Assembly: GCA_963665265.2 (NCBI GenBank)
Contig: CAXXHQ010000001.1
Location: 992,001 to 1,056,000, forward strand
Direction: 5' to 3'
DNA: 64,000 bases
Origin: CAXXHQ01 sp963665265
Lineage (GTDB): Bacteria; Planctomycetota; Planctomycetia; Pirellulales; Thermoguttaceae
The number at the start of each line of letters is the position of its first letter. The first letter of the stretch is position 1. The notes beneath the pieces were generated by a model. That model was given only the letters and a program-made list of their open reading frames with translations, was not told where the DNA came from and ran no database searches. The position numbers and the translations under genes are program-made. Shown piece by piece: positions 32,657 through 41,906 of this stretch.

Positions 32657-35600
32657 CTATCTCAAAGGCACAACGTCGAAATCGTATGGCACGCCGTTTT
32701 GGCCGCTGTCGCTCTTCGGCATCGAAACAGGAACCTTATCGATCGGCCTGCCCGTCGCTTTCTCAATGGCCGCGAAGAGTTTATCCAGATCCGAGGCCTT
32801 GGCGACGATCTTTCCTTCGCCGTCAAGTAGCCAATAGCCGGGAGCCTCGAATTGCCCAGCCCTCTCCGGAGTCACGCGCCCCTGCGGCCAAGGAAGCTCA
32901 AGCCGCTTTAACGCCGATTGCCATGCGTCAACATCCCGATCGTCGTCAAAGGAAAGGCACAATACGGAAATGCCCCTTACGTCGAACTCTTGCCGTACTC
33001 GCTGTAACGAAATCATCTCCCCAAGTCGTTGCTCCGTTTCGCTCGTCCAAAATGCGACCACGGTAAATTTCTTCCTATAGTCCGCTAACGAGCCGTCCGT
33101 TCCGTCCGGCTTTTTGAAGGTAAACGTCGGTCGGTCGCCGATTTGCGCGATGGGTTTCGTTTTGACTGAAATTTCCGGCAGCGTCAATTTCCCCTTCGCC
33201 ATGTCCGATTCGGTCACAGTAATCGGCACGGCCTTGAATGCGAACGGATCGGAGATATCTATTCCTTTTCCATAGAAAAGCGTGACGAAGTCATAATGTC
33301 CCGTCGGCACGCCCTTGATGCGAAATGCGCCGTTCTCTCCCAGCCAAACAACCCAATGCGGGAATAAATCGACGCAAACGTCGCCGGATCTGGTTTTTAT
33401 CCGCCGCGTTCCGCGAACGTCCAAAATCAAATCCAAAATTTCGAGCGAATCCGTTCCCGGCTTTCGACGAATCAGGTAGCTGATTGAATTGCCGTAATCC
33501 ATTCGGGACGCCTCGCTTCCGACTAGCGAGAGCTTTCCTTGAACGACCGCGCCGGCATCCTCAATTGTCACTTCGCCGCTTTCGCCCGGCTTCAACGCCA
33601 GCGGAATATTCGGCCCTGACGAACCTTCTCTACGATTTTCCGCAGCGGAAACGCTCATAGAGCGAGGGATCACACGCGAAAATTCAAATCGGCCTTCTTT
33701 GTCGGTCATCGCTTGCAGGTAAGAGTTCACTTGCAACGTAAGATCGTTCGCCTCGCCGGTCGGCTTCAAATAGACCCGTGCGGCGACGGTCGGTTTTCCT
33801 CCGTCCACAACCTTTCCTTTAAGCGACGCCCAGGGTTGCAATCGCAACTCGCTGACGTCATGCGTATCGAGCCGATAACTCGCCAAAGCCCAACCGGCCT
33901 CCGTATTCACGAATATGGCGAACGGCGCTCCCGGCTCAACGAACTCGAACCGCCCCGCCGAATCCGTTTCACATCGATTGTCGCCCGGTCCAGCCGCTTG
34001 CTCGCCGTATTTCATCGCCTCTTCCGAAGCGGTAACCATGAAGACCGTCGCCTTCTCGACCGGCTTTCCCGCGGCGTCTTTCACCACCCCGACGACCGGC
34101 GAACTAGGTTGCATCCTAAAGTCCATCATGGAAGGAGCGTCGTTCGCTTTGAATTTCGGCCCCGTCTGCGCTCGATAGCCTTTCGCCTCGATTCGCAAGC
34201 TCACAAACGTATCGTTACGAGTGGGATGATACGTCAATCGGCCCTCTTTGCCGATCTTCGCATCCCGGCGTTCGGAAACTAAAAAATCGTCGCGAAACAC
34301 ATCCACGGGAATAATCGTGAATTGCGGAATCGGCTTGCCCGTCACGGCGTCAGTCACGCTTCCAACAATATTCCGCGCCGATTTAAATTGAATCGTCCGC
34401 GGCTCGCCGACGGCGATTTGCACCGTGTCGCCCGCGAATTTTTCCTTATCGACGGCGATCGTGACGGGCGCCTCCGGAGCGTCAGTCCAACGCCACATGC
34501 CGTCCTTATTCGTTTTTCGAGGAATTCCCCCATCGACCCCGTCGGCCATGTCGGAATTCAGGAACCACTTATCGCCCCAGCCGATGACTTGCACGTTCGC
34601 TTCGGAAACCGGTTTTCCGGATTCGTCAACGACGCGCAGCTCGATCGTCTTTCCTCGCTCCAATTTTACGTTAAGCGGCGGCATATTCTTCTGCGGCGTT
34701 ATCGGTATCATCCGCGGCGAGTATCCCGTAGCGATGAAGATGAGCGTCGTTTCGCCATTCGGAAAATTCTTGAGGAGAAATTTACCGTCGCCGTCAGTTC
34801 TCAAGGCGTCCTTGTTTTGCTGTTCGCCGTAAAGGTCGCCCCCGTCGATCAAGATCATGGCGTCATTTCGCTTCAAAACCAGGGCGTTTTTGATCGGCTT
34901 CCCTTCGGCGTCGGTCACCGCTCCATTGATCGTTGCGCCCCTCCGTAACGTCAACGTCGCGGTCTGCTTGAGAAAGTCTGCCGTCGTAACTCCCGCCTCT
35001 TCCTGGAGCTCTCCACGCCTATAGCTTTGAACGTAGTCAGGATGCAGTACTGTCACCAAGAGCTCGGCCTTGGGATTGTTCGGCATATTGTCGATTCGCC
35101 AACGCCCGTCGGCGCCGGTCACCGCCGTAGCGTCCTCGGTGGCCAACCAAATATCGTAAGAGGTTCTCTGGTCGCCGTTAACAGGCCTTGTTTCATTGAG
35201 GATCGCGCGGACTTTCGCCCCGGCGATCGGCTTCCCCTCCTCATCGACGATACGCCCGCCCGCCGAAACGACCCGTTCTAACTGCACGAAATATTTTTCG
35301 GGAAGTTTTACGCCGCTCGACAGTTCGTTTTGCTCCCAATGCGAGAATGTCGTGGCGAACGAGGGCTTGCGAGCCCAAATCCTTACGATGGAATACGTCT
35401 TCGGCAATGCGACCTGAACGGCGCCCTCAACATTGGTCACGTAATCTTGATTGGACTTAAAATTCTCCTCCTCCGTCCATATCGAGGCGTGAACCGCGGC
35501 GTCCGGCATCGGCCGACCGTCCGGGTCGAGCACGACGACCTTCATCGAATTTACGGCGGGCGTGGCTGACTCCTTGGCCGCCGCGGCAACTGCCGGTTTT

Positions 35601-36709
35601 TCCTCCGTCTCGGCGAGCGCGAAGCGCAACGAGCCGAGCAGAGAGACGAGGACCAACGACGCAACGGCGAACGACGCGACCGAACGGCGACGCAACGGTA
35701 GATGGAACACTCGCTCTCGCAAAAGTTTTAAGCGGCGGCTAATCATCGAAGTTCGCGCCATGGCGATTCCGGCCGAAGGCGTCGGCATGACGGCCTCGAT
35801 CGCCACTCGGGCCAACGTGCGGCAGTAGTCCTCGGCCCCGCCCACATAGTCGGCCGAAACCGCGTCGCAAACCATCTCGCAGGCGGCCAGATGGGCCGCC
35901 CGCATGCGCCAAGCCAACGGATGAAACCACAACAAAACCGACAGCGCTTGCAGCGTCGCGTTCCAAAGCGGATCGCCCGAACGCAGGTGCGTCAACTCAT
36001 GAGCGAAAATACCCGGTAGATCTTCGACGAAAGTCGGTTCGCACATTTTCTTCGGCATGAGGAGAACGGGCCGAAACAGGCCGCAAAGGAGCGGCGAGCA
36101 AATGTTTTCCGAAGCGAGGACTTCGACGTGACGACGGCAACCGACCGCCTTGGCCGTTCGTTCGCATTGGTCAAGGACGTTGAGCGGAGGCGTTGCGGAG
36201 CGGGCGACCATCGCGCGAATCTGCGATTGACCGACGATCGAACGCAGGGCGAACGCGACGAATCCGAAAACCCATCCGGCCGGCAAAACGATTTCCCAAG
36301 AGAGATACTTCGCCAACTTGGCGGTGAACGGCTCGAACGTCGGCGTTTGCGATACGTTGGCGGAAGTCGAAATCGCGGCGCCGCGTCCGGCGACTCGGTT
36401 TTCCGAAGACGCGAGGCGTTCGATTTGCGACGGCGAGGCGACCGGCCTTTCAACGGAAACCGAGGGGCTTGGCGCCCGTACTCGCACGGAGAGCGACGGC
36501 AGGAGCAGACCGAGCGTCGGAAGAGCGACGAGTCCGACGGCCGTCGCGCGCCAAGCGAGAACTCGCCAACGGGGATTAACGCGGGCTAGCGCCCAATGGG
36601 CTGCCCAGGCGGCGACCAGCACAGCCGTGATTTTCACGAGAAGAAGCGTCGAGGGCGAGGCGTCGAGAATCGACTGCGAAACGCAGGAGATCAGCCATTG
36701 CGCGTTCAT
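32657..36709 (-). CDS. BlaR1-type M56 sensor fused to carboxypeptidase-like repeats and a thioredoxin-like domain
   Basis: A 1350-residue membrane protein. Residues about 20-375 form a BlaR1/MecR1-like M56 module with four helices, zinc motif HELTH (237-241) and the third-ligand segment EMVCD (278). The last helix (SVASFAVASLVLVSLLGSLRF) leads into a long exported part made of CarboxypepD_reg/Ig-like repeats (GRPMPDAAVH, GKPIAGAKVRA, GKPIKNALVL, GKPVSEANVQ, GKPVEKATVF). The protein ends in an AhpC/TSA-like thioredoxin fold (QIGDRPTFTFKKPDG, FTVVAFWTSETEQR). The CxxC site is replaced by TSETEQ, so it has no redox pair. No beta-lactam-binding domain is seen; the stimulus is unknown. Its ATG overlaps the stop of the BlaI gene (ATGA). 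Confidence 0.85.
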   Translation of the reverse strand: MNAQWLISCVSQSILDASPSTLLLVKITAVLVAAWAAHWALARVNPRWRVLAWRATAVGLVALPTLGLLLPSLSVRVRAPSPSVSVERPVASPSQIERLASSENRVAGRGAAISTSANVSQTPTFEPFTAKLAKYLSWEIVLPAGWVFGFVAFALRSIVGQSQIRAMVARSATPPLNVLDQCERTAKAVGCRRHVEVLASENICSPLLCGLFRPVLLMPKKMCEPTFVEDLPGIFAHELTHLRSGDPLWNATLQALSVLLWFHPLAWRMRAAHLAACEMVCDAVSADYVGGAEDYCRTLARVAIEAVMPTPSAGIAMARTSMISRRLKLLRERVFHLPLRRRSVASFAVASLVLVSLLGSLRFALAETEEKPAVAAAAKESATPAVNSMKVVVLDPDGRPMPDAAVHASIWTEEENFKSNQDYVTNVEGAVQVALPKTYSIVRIWARKPSFATTFSHWEQNELSSGVKLPEKYFVQLERVVSAGGRIVDEEGKPIAGAKVRAILNETRPVNGDQRTSYDIWLATEDATAVTGADGRWRIDNMPNNPKAELLVTVLHPDYVQSYRRGELQEEAGVTTADFLKQTATLTLRRGATINGAVTDAEGKPIKNALVLKRNDAMILIDGGDLYGEQQNKDALRTDGDGKFLLKNFPNGETTLIFIATGYSPRMIPITPQKNMPPLNVKLERGKTIELRVVDESGKPVSEANVQVIGWGDKWFLNSDMADGVDGGIPRKTNKDGMWRWTDAPEAPVTIAVDKEKFAGDTVQIAVGEPRTIQFKSARNIVGSVTDAVTGKPIPQFTIIPVDVFRDDFLVSERRDAKIGKEGRLTYHPTRNDTFVSLRIEAKGYRAQTGPKFKANDAPSMMDFRMQPSSPVVGVVKDAAGKPVEKATVFMVTASEEAMKYGEQAAGPGDNRCETDSAGRFEFVEPGAPFAIFVNTEAGWALASYRLDTHDVSELRLQPWASLKGKVVDGGKPTVAARVYLKPTGEANDLTLQVNSYLQAMTDKEGRFEFSRVIPRSMSVSAAENRREGSSGPNIPLALKPGESGEVTIEDAGAVVQGKLSLVGSEASRMDYGNSISYLIRRKPGTDSLEILDLILDVRGTRRIKTRSGDVCVDLFPHWVVWLGENGAFRIKGVPTGHYDFVTLFYGKGIDISDPFAFKAVPITVTESDMAKGKLTLPEISVKTKPIAQIGDRPTFTFKKPDGTDGSLADYRKKFTVVAFWTSETEQRLGEMISLQRVRQEFDVRGISVLCLSFDDDRDVDAWQSALKRLELPWPQGRVTPERAGQFEAPGYWLLDGEGKIVAKASDLDKLFAAIEKATGRPIDKVPVSMPKSDSGQNGVPYDFDVVPLR

Positions 36710-37095
36710 GACTCGCTCCTTTCCGAAGAGGCGTCCGAGGCGATTCGCTTTTTCGCCGTCTGCCGCAATTCAAGTAGTTCTTTTTCGCTGAGCTTCTCGG
36801 CGGCGATTAAGTGGCAGAGCAATTCCTCGGCCGAGCCGCCGCAAAACGTGTTGATGAGATCTTTCAAGCGAGAACGAAAGGTCGAAGCCTGTCGCGTCTT
36901 CGGACTGTAGAAGTAGGCCTTGCCCTGCAATCGGCGTTTGACGTGCCCTTTCTCGCAGAGGATCGTCAGATACGACCGCAAGGCGGCGTTTTTGATCGGC
37001 CGAGAAAAATGCTTCTGGATCTCGGCGGGCTTCATCTCGCCGTGATCCCAGAGAATCCGCATCACTTCCATTTCGCCGGCGGTGAACTGCGCCAT
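36706..37095 (-). CDS. BlaI/MecI/CopY-family repressor
   Basis: A 129-residue winged-helix repressor. MAQFTAGEMEVMRILWDHGEMKPAEIQKHF is the N-terminal recognition part, ALRSYLTILCEKGHVKR the second DNA-contact/wing part, and a C-terminal dimer helix region follows (FCGGSAEELLCHLIAAEKLSEKELLEL). Family members are inactivated by proteolysis triggered by the M56 sensor, and that sensor gene follows with a 4-base overlap. The open frame reaches 37230, but the extra 45 residues would be translated from the operator region. ATG at 37095 is the right start. Two palindromes upstream fit autoregulation. Confidence 0.93.
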   Translation of the reverse strand: MAQFTAGEMEVMRILWDHGEMKPAEIQKHFSRPIKNAALRSYLTILCEKGHVKRRLQGKAYFYSPKTRQASTFRSRLKDLINTFCGGSAEELLCHLIAAEKLSEKELLELRQTAKKRIASDASSERSES

Positions 37096-37134
37096 AACTC
37101 CGCACCCTTTTTCGAGAAGACGTTCGATCGGAAC

Positions 37135-37150
37135 TGCAGATGATTCTGCA
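37135..37150 (-). promoter_or_regulatory. Operator-like palindrome 1 (BlaI site)
   Basis: TGCAGA-TGAT-TCTGCA, a perfect palindrome that overlaps the proposed -10 of the blaI gene. Centre-to-centre distance to palindrome 2 is 44 bp. Confidence 0.6.
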
Positions 37151-37170
37151 TATTCTTCGGCGAGCGTCAA
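37143..37170 (-). promoter_or_regulatory. Candidate promoter of the BlaI-M56 operon
   Basis: On the leftward strand: TTGACG, 16-bp spacer, CAGAAT. It lies between and across the two operator-like palindromes. Confidence 0.5.
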
Positions 37171-37178
37171 GAGAGAAG

Positions 37179-37194
37179 TGCAGAATTTCCTGCA
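37179..37194 (-). promoter_or_regulatory. Operator-like palindrome 2 (BlaI site)
   Basis: TGCAG-AATTTC-CTGCA, same half-site as palindrome 1, just upstream of the -35. Confidence 0.55.
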
Positions 37195-37247
37195 TATTTT
37201 TAGAGGGGGGCCGGATTTCGCGCACAACACAAAAACCGCAAGGGCGC

Positions 37248-37286
37248 AAAAAAGAGGCGGCGGTTCCTAAAAACCGTCGCCTCTTT
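37248..37286 (-). terminator. Intrinsic terminator of the sigma factor gene
   Basis: Arms AAAAGAGGCGACGGTT / AACCGCCGCCTCTTTT on the leftward strand (one mismatch), then a T-run. It also has A/T flanks on the other side, so it may work in both directions. Confidence 0.85.
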
Positions 37287-37318
37287 TCGTTCGTTCAAAT
37301 TATCGCAAGCCGTTCGGC

Positions 37319-38887
37319 TTAGTCGAGGAATCCGACTAGGTCTTGGCTGCGGCAAGGTTGCTGCAGCTTGCGGACCGCTTTCGCCTCGATTTGGCGGATG
37401 CGTTCGCGGGTCACCTTAAAAATATGGCCGACTTCTTCGAGCGTGTAGCTGTAGCCGTCGCCCAGGCCGTAGCGAAGCTTGATGATCTCGCGTTCGCGGT
37501 AGCTCAAGGTCTTCAAGACGCGGGAAATCCGATTGCGAAGCATTCCCTGCGTGGCGCCGATGGCCGGATTCTTCGCCAAACCGTCGGGCAGCAAGTCGCC
37601 GAAATGGCTATCCTCGCTGTTGCCGACCGGGCGATCCAAGCTGATCGGGTAGCGGCTCATCGCCAAAACGCGGCGGGCCTCCTCGACGCAGGTGTTGCTC
37701 TCGCGAGCGGTCTCTTCCAACGTAGGCTCGCGTCCGAGCTTTTGCAGCAGCTTGCGATTCACGTTCCGCACGCGAGACATCGTCTCGACCATGTGGACGG
37801 GAATGCGGATGGTGCGGCTCTGATCGGCCACGGCGCGGGTGATCGCTTGACGAATCCACCACGTCGCATAGGTGCAAAACTTGAAGCCGCGTCGATATTC
37901 GAACTTATCGACGGCGCGCATCAAGCCGGCGTTGCCTTCTTGAATCAAGTCCAAGAAGCTCAACCCGCGGTTGCGGTACTTTTTGGCGATCGAGACGACC
38001 AAACGTAAGTTGCCTTCGGACAGACCGCGTTTCGCGCGTTGGTATTGAAGGTAAATTTCCTTCAAATACTTCACGCGGTTGCGCAAGCTCGTGGGCGACT
38101 CCTGCGTCGTTCGAAGCAGGTTACGGTATTCGGCGATCCAGGGTTCGCGTTCCTTGAGGACGCCGCCCATTTCGGAATGACGGCGAATGCGTTGACGCAA
38201 TTCGTCAATGCGACGAGAAAACTCCTCGAGCGTCTTGATCATCGGCTCGATGCGTTGCGTCCGCAAGCCCAGCTCTTCGACTAGGCGAACGGCGCGACGG
38301 CGACGGCGACCCAAGCGGCGCCAAGCGGCGCGGCGTTGAGCGGCAGAACGAGATTTGCTCGTCGCCACGTTATAGTCGCGGCGATTGCGTTTCAGGAGCG
38401 TTTCGAGGGTGCGAAGATTATGCGGCAGACGGCCGAGAATCTGGTGCTTCTCCAATTGATCGGTGACCGAAACTTGCACGGTTCGATCGAAAGGAAGCTC
38501 GCCGCTTTGCACGCGTTTCAACACTTTGAACGCCGCCTGCATCACGTAGTCGCATTCCAGAACGCGACGACGAAAATGGGCGCGGGTGCGCTCGATTTGG
38601 CGAGCCAGCTTCACTTCCTCTTGGCGGGAAAGAAGCGGAATTTCGCCCATCTGCGTCAGATACATCCGAACCGGATCGTCTGACCAAGCGTCCCCTTCCG
38701 CCGCCTCTTCCAGCAACTCCTCGGCGCTAACGTCGAGGTCCGGATCTTGCCCGTCCTCCTCAGTCAACTCCGCATGATCTAAATCCACTTCGTCCAGCGC
38801 GTCCACCACGTCGTCGGCGAGATCCAACGGATCGTCGGCGCGCGATAGAGCCTCGTCTTCAAGACCGTCCAACAGTGCGTCGTACAA
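37319..38887 (-). CDS. rpoD: Primary RNA polymerase sigma factor (sigma-70)
   Basis: Housekeeping sigma factor, about 522 residues. An acidic N-terminal part (LADDVVDALDEVDLDHAELTEEDGQD) precedes region 1.2 (DDPVRMYLTQMGEIPLLSRQEEVKLARQIE). A non-conserved Arg-rich spacer (QRRAAWRRLGRRRRRAVRLV) comes next, then region 2 (NLRLVVSIAKKYRNRGLSFLDLIQEGNAGLMRAVDKFEYRRGFKFCTYATWWIRQAI), region 3 (RNVNRKLLQKLGREPTLEETA) and region 4 (LSYREREIIKLRYGLGDGYSYTLEEVGHIFKVTRERIRQIEAKAVRKL). The open frame continues to 38932, but AGGAG at 38895-38899 sits 7 bases before TTG 38887, giving the N-terminus (M)YDALLDGLEDE. A strong terminator follows. Upstream is an unusually long gene-free stretch. Confidence 0.95.
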   Translation of the reverse strand: MYDALLDGLEDEALSRADDPLDLADDVVDALDEVDLDHAELTEEDGQDPDLDVSAEELLEEAAEGDAWSDDPVRMYLTQMGEIPLLSRQEEVKLARQIERTRAHFRRRVLECDYVMQAAFKVLKRVQSGELPFDRTVQVSVTDQLEKHQILGRLPHNLRTLETLLKRNRRDYNVATSKSRSAAQRRAAWRRLGRRRRRAVRLVEELGLRTQRIEPMIKTLEEFSRRIDELRQRIRRHSEMGGVLKEREPWIAEYRNLLRTTQESPTSLRNRVKYLKEIYLQYQRAKRGLSEGNLRLVVSIAKKYRNRGLSFLDLIQEGNAGLMRAVDKFEYRRGFKFCTYATWWIRQAITRAVADQSRTIRIPVHMVETMSRVRNVNRKLLQKLGREPTLEETARESNTCVEEARRVLAMSRYPISLDRPVGNSEDSHFGDLLPDGLAKNPAIGATQGMLRNRISRVLKTLSYREREIIKLRYGLGDGYSYTLEEVGHIFKVTRERIRQIEAKAVRKLQQPCRSQDLVGFLD

Positions 38888-39703
38888 AGCAATACTCCTC
38901 ACTTGGGCATGTACGGAAATCTTCAATGCCAAATGCGTTCCTCGCCGTCGTCGGCGGCGTCGAAATACAACGCGCGGAACGAAGCAAAACGGAACGAATA
39001 ATTATGCGTGCAAAAAAATCGAAACGCGGCAATTCATTTATTATGCCGCATGCAACGGCCAAAGGCCACGAAAATTCTACCACCAATTTCGGGCGCCGCA
39101 GGCTCCCTTCGCCATTTGGCGAGCGATACCGTCTACGGCGAGAATTCACGCGCCTCACAAAGAACCTAAACGCGCCGCAACTCTCATCCGCGAAATCTCA
39201 CGCGGTCAAACTTTGCGACCTAGCTTCCCTAACCGCAAAAACCAACCGCGCAATCGTCACACTTCGCGCACGATACATCGACGCGCTAGACAGGGCATCG
39301 CTAAAGCAGGGTTATATTCGCTTGCTCAATTTAGAGAGAGCAAGATCGGACCCTGGCGCCCGCAGGCCAAGATGCGCACACTGTCTTCGCCGACTAAACT
39401 AACAACCTCATTTTAATCGTTTGCACATCAAAGTCCAGTATTTTTTAGACCTTCTTCGCCCCCGCAAAAAACGAGAAATATAGCCCCCAAATGCCGACGC
39501 TTTGCGATAACCTTCCCCCTCGAATTCGCTAATTCTTCGGCAAAACACAAATGTTAAGGTAGGCAACATAGAGAAGATTGACCAAAATGAATTCCGTCGG
39601 ACGTCGAACGACGATACACTGTAATACTTGAGACAACGATATTTTGCGAGATGAAGCGAATGTCGTCTTTTGCGATCAAGTGAAAAAACCGAGGAGATAA
39701 TCC
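38888..39703. other. Gene-free region upstream of the sigma factor
   Basis: 816 bases between divergent genes. A rightward 175-codon frame here starts antisense to the sigma gene, is Arg/Lys-rich and has no recognisable motif, so I do not call it. No RNA family was recognised, though the length leaves room for long leaders or a small RNA. Confidence 0.4.
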
Positions 39704-40246
39704 GTGTCGAACCGCTATTTGCTTACCTGCCGTTGCGGCGAAACCGTTCCGGTCGAACCGAAGCATGCCGGGTCGCAAGTCGAGTGTTCGTGCGGAGTGA
39801 AGCTTGACGTTCCGTCGTTGCTGGAGCTGCGCAAACTCCCGCGTGAAAACGTCGTTGAGAAACGCCCGCATTCCGCATGGGGACTGCCTCAGGCGTTGAC
39901 TTTGGCGGGCGGATTGATTCTTGGCGCGAGCCTTGTTCTGGCCGCTGGAGTTAATTACGCTCGTCCGAGTCGCTTCATGAATAGAATTGAAACGCCTGAA
40001 CAGTTCGCTAAGAACGTCGAAAAAGCGCCGTTATACGTGACTTGGCAAATCGCTAACAAAATGAAAAAGTCGGGGCTTGACGAGCGAACGGCGCTGCCGG
40101 AAATCGTCGACCGTGAAATTGATAAGGCTTATTCTGCGTACAACATCGGGATCGGAGCATTAGGCGCAATCGGAGCGTTAACTCTCGCAGGCGGCGTTCT
40201 TCTTGTCATAAAGCGTTCTTCCGTTCCTCGCGCCGGCAGGCGTTGA
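39704..40246 (+). CDS. Zinc-ribbon membrane protein, hypothetical
   Basis: A 180-residue protein starting at GTG, with GAGGAG seven bases upstream. Residues 1-35 form a small zinc-ribbon-like knuckle (TCRCGETVPVEPKHAGSQVECSCG, CxC and CxC pairs), a type frequent at the N-termini of planctomycete proteins. A linker is followed by a helix (ALTLAGGLILGASLVLAAGV), a loop with an EQFAKNVEKAPLYVTWQIANKMKK segment, and a second helix (IGALGAIGALTLAGGVLLVI). The cytoplasmic zinc knuckle and two-helix anchor suggest a small membrane adaptor. No function can be assigned. Confidence 0.65.
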   Translation: MSNRYLLTCRCGETVPVEPKHAGSQVECSCGVKLDVPSLLELRKLPRENVVEKRPHSAWGLPQALTLAGGLILGASLVLAAGVNYARPSRFMNRIETPEQFAKNVEKAPLYVTWQIANKMKKSGLDERTALPEIVDREIDKAYSAYNIGIGALGAIGALTLAGGVLLVIKRSSVPRAGRR

Positions 40247-40892
40247 TCGTCTCCCCTATTGCGCAACTCGGCAATATCTTCCTTGGCGAGCCGCGATCCC
40301 TAAAGCGGGCTATTGATTCAGAGCAAGCCTGCGGTACATAATTCGAGGAGCCGCCGAATACTTCGCGATACTTTTCCTGAACTGCAATCAAGCAATGACT
40401 TTTCAGCCGCTTTCAACGAACGGCATGTTGCACAACTCGAGCTCGGCGAAATGTAATTGTTTATAGGTTCGCGTCCCCAATATGCCGTTTTTTCGGCATA
40501 TTTTCGTGGAACGCTTTTCGACGAGGCGTTCTCCGGCTAGAATCTCGTAAATAGACATGTGCTTTATGGCATATCGTTCATTATCGACGACGGAAAATAT
40601 CCCGCTCCGCCGCAGCCGCCTATTCGCCCTTTTCACGGCTGACGAGCCCGGACATCGACGCTTGCGTCGCCGCCGCAAAACGCCGGTACTCGATGAACTA
40701 CCTCGCCATTCGCGCATAGCGAGCGGCCATTTGGGATCAAGTCGCTCATTGCATCGTCGCGAAGGGAAATATCAACCTACATTTGCGCATGGTCAAGCGA
40801 ATCGCGCTCACCTTCGACCGCCGTCGTTTCATTCACGACGCCGTCCGCGACGAAACGAATTGCTCACACGCCTAACCCTTTAAGAGCGACGC
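40247..40892. other. Intergenic region before the quinone oxidoreductase
   Basis: 646 bases without a recognised gene. A hairpin AATATGCCG-TTTTTT-CGGCATATT (40479-40502) could be a weak terminator. A rightward frame 40558-40875 is interrupted once, by TAG at 40717-40719, and reads protein-like on both sides (RRYSMNYLAIRA, then NINLHLRMVKRIALTFDRRR). It may be a decayed gene, but I recognise no family. Confidence 0.35.
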
Positions 40893-41882
40893 ATGAAAGC
40901 CGCCTACATCGAAAAAACCGGTTCGCCCGACGTCATTCAGTTCGGTAGCGTGACTAAGCCAAAAATTGCCGGCGAGCAGATTCTCGTTAAAGTAAAAGCG
41001 GTCGCGGTGAATCCGCTCGACACATACATTCGTAGCGGGGCTTACGCCGCCGATCTGCCGAAGCCTTACGTGGTCGGCAGCGATTTCGCCGGAGTGGTCG
41101 AGGCGGTCGGTCCCGACGTAAAACGATTTCAGCCCGGCGATCGAGTGTGGGGAAGCAACCAAGGGCTTTTTGGCCGACAGGGGACGTTCGCTGAATACGT
41201 CGCGACGGACGAATGCTGGGCATACGCCACGCCAGAGGAAGTCGCCGACGCCGACGCTGCGGCGATGGCGCTCGCCGGCCTTACCGCGCACCTTGGTTTG
41301 TTCCGCTGCGCTAATTTAAAGGCCGGGGAAAGCGTTTTCGTCAACGGAGGCGCGGGGGGGGTCGGCTCGTGCGTCGTGCAAATGGCTCGTGCGATCGGCG
41401 CTCGCGTCTTCGCCACGGCCGGTAGCAACGAAAAAGTCGAAATTTGCCAACAGCTCGGTGCGGAGACGGCCGTCAACTACAAGACCGACGACATGGACGC
41501 GGCTTTAAAAAAATTCGGCCCGATCAACCTATGGTGGGAAACGCTACGGGAACATGATTTTGACCGTGCGATCAAGCACATGGCTATGCGAGGGCGAATT
41601 CTCGTGATGGCCGGCCGCGATTCGCGGCCGCAGTTGCCGGTCGGTCCGTTCTACACGAAGGATCTGACGCTTCTCGGTTTCGCGATGTTCAACGCGTCCC
41701 CGGAAGAGCAACGCAAGAGCGCCGCCGAGATCAATCGCTGGATGGCCCGCGGACGGATTCATCCGATCGTCGGCAAGACAATGAAATTGGCCGAGGCCGC
41801 CGCCGCACATAAGCTGCAAGAGCAGAACACGATAAAAAAAGCCGGTACGTTGACCGGCAAAATCGTACTCAAGATTTCATAA
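40893..41882 (+). CDS. NADPH:quinone oxidoreductase-like MDR protein
   Basis: A 329-residue medium-chain dehydrogenase/reductase of the zinc-free quinone oxidoreductase (QOR) type. The N-terminal GroES-like part has KVKAVAVNPLDTYIRSGAY and VVGSDFAGVVEAVGPDVKRFQPGDRVWG. The Rossmann part has FVNGGAGGVGSCVVQMARAIGARVFATAGS, the AXXGXXG-type NADPH motif. The structural and catalytic zinc cysteines of alcohol dehydrogenases are missing. The C-terminus (MKLAEAAAAHKLQEQNTIKKAGTLTGKIVL) is typical. It would reduce quinones or activated enones with NADPH; the substrate is unknown. Monocistronic; convergent with a bacteriohemerythrin gene 25 bases away. Confidence 0.9.
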   Translation: MKAAYIEKTGSPDVIQFGSVTKPKIAGEQILVKVKAVAVNPLDTYIRSGAYAADLPKPYVVGSDFAGVVEAVGPDVKRFQPGDRVWGSNQGLFGRQGTFAEYVATDECWAYATPEEVADADAAAMALAGLTAHLGLFRCANLKAGESVFVNGGAGGVGSCVVQMARAIGARVFATAGSNEKVEICQQLGAETAVNYKTDDMDAALKKFGPINLWWETLREHDFDRAIKHMAMRGRILVMAGRDSRPQLPVGPFYTKDLTLLGFAMFNASPEEQRKSAAEINRWMARGRIHPIVGKTMKLAEAAAAHKLQEQNTIKKAGTLTGKIVLKIS

Positions 41883-41906
41883 CGCTCGTCTCCGCTTTCG
41901 CCGGAG

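Noticed and set aside
38875..39402. Rightward 175-codon frame upstream of the sigma factor
   Set aside because: Starts inside the sigma gene antisense, is Arg/Lys-rich and shows no recognisable domain.
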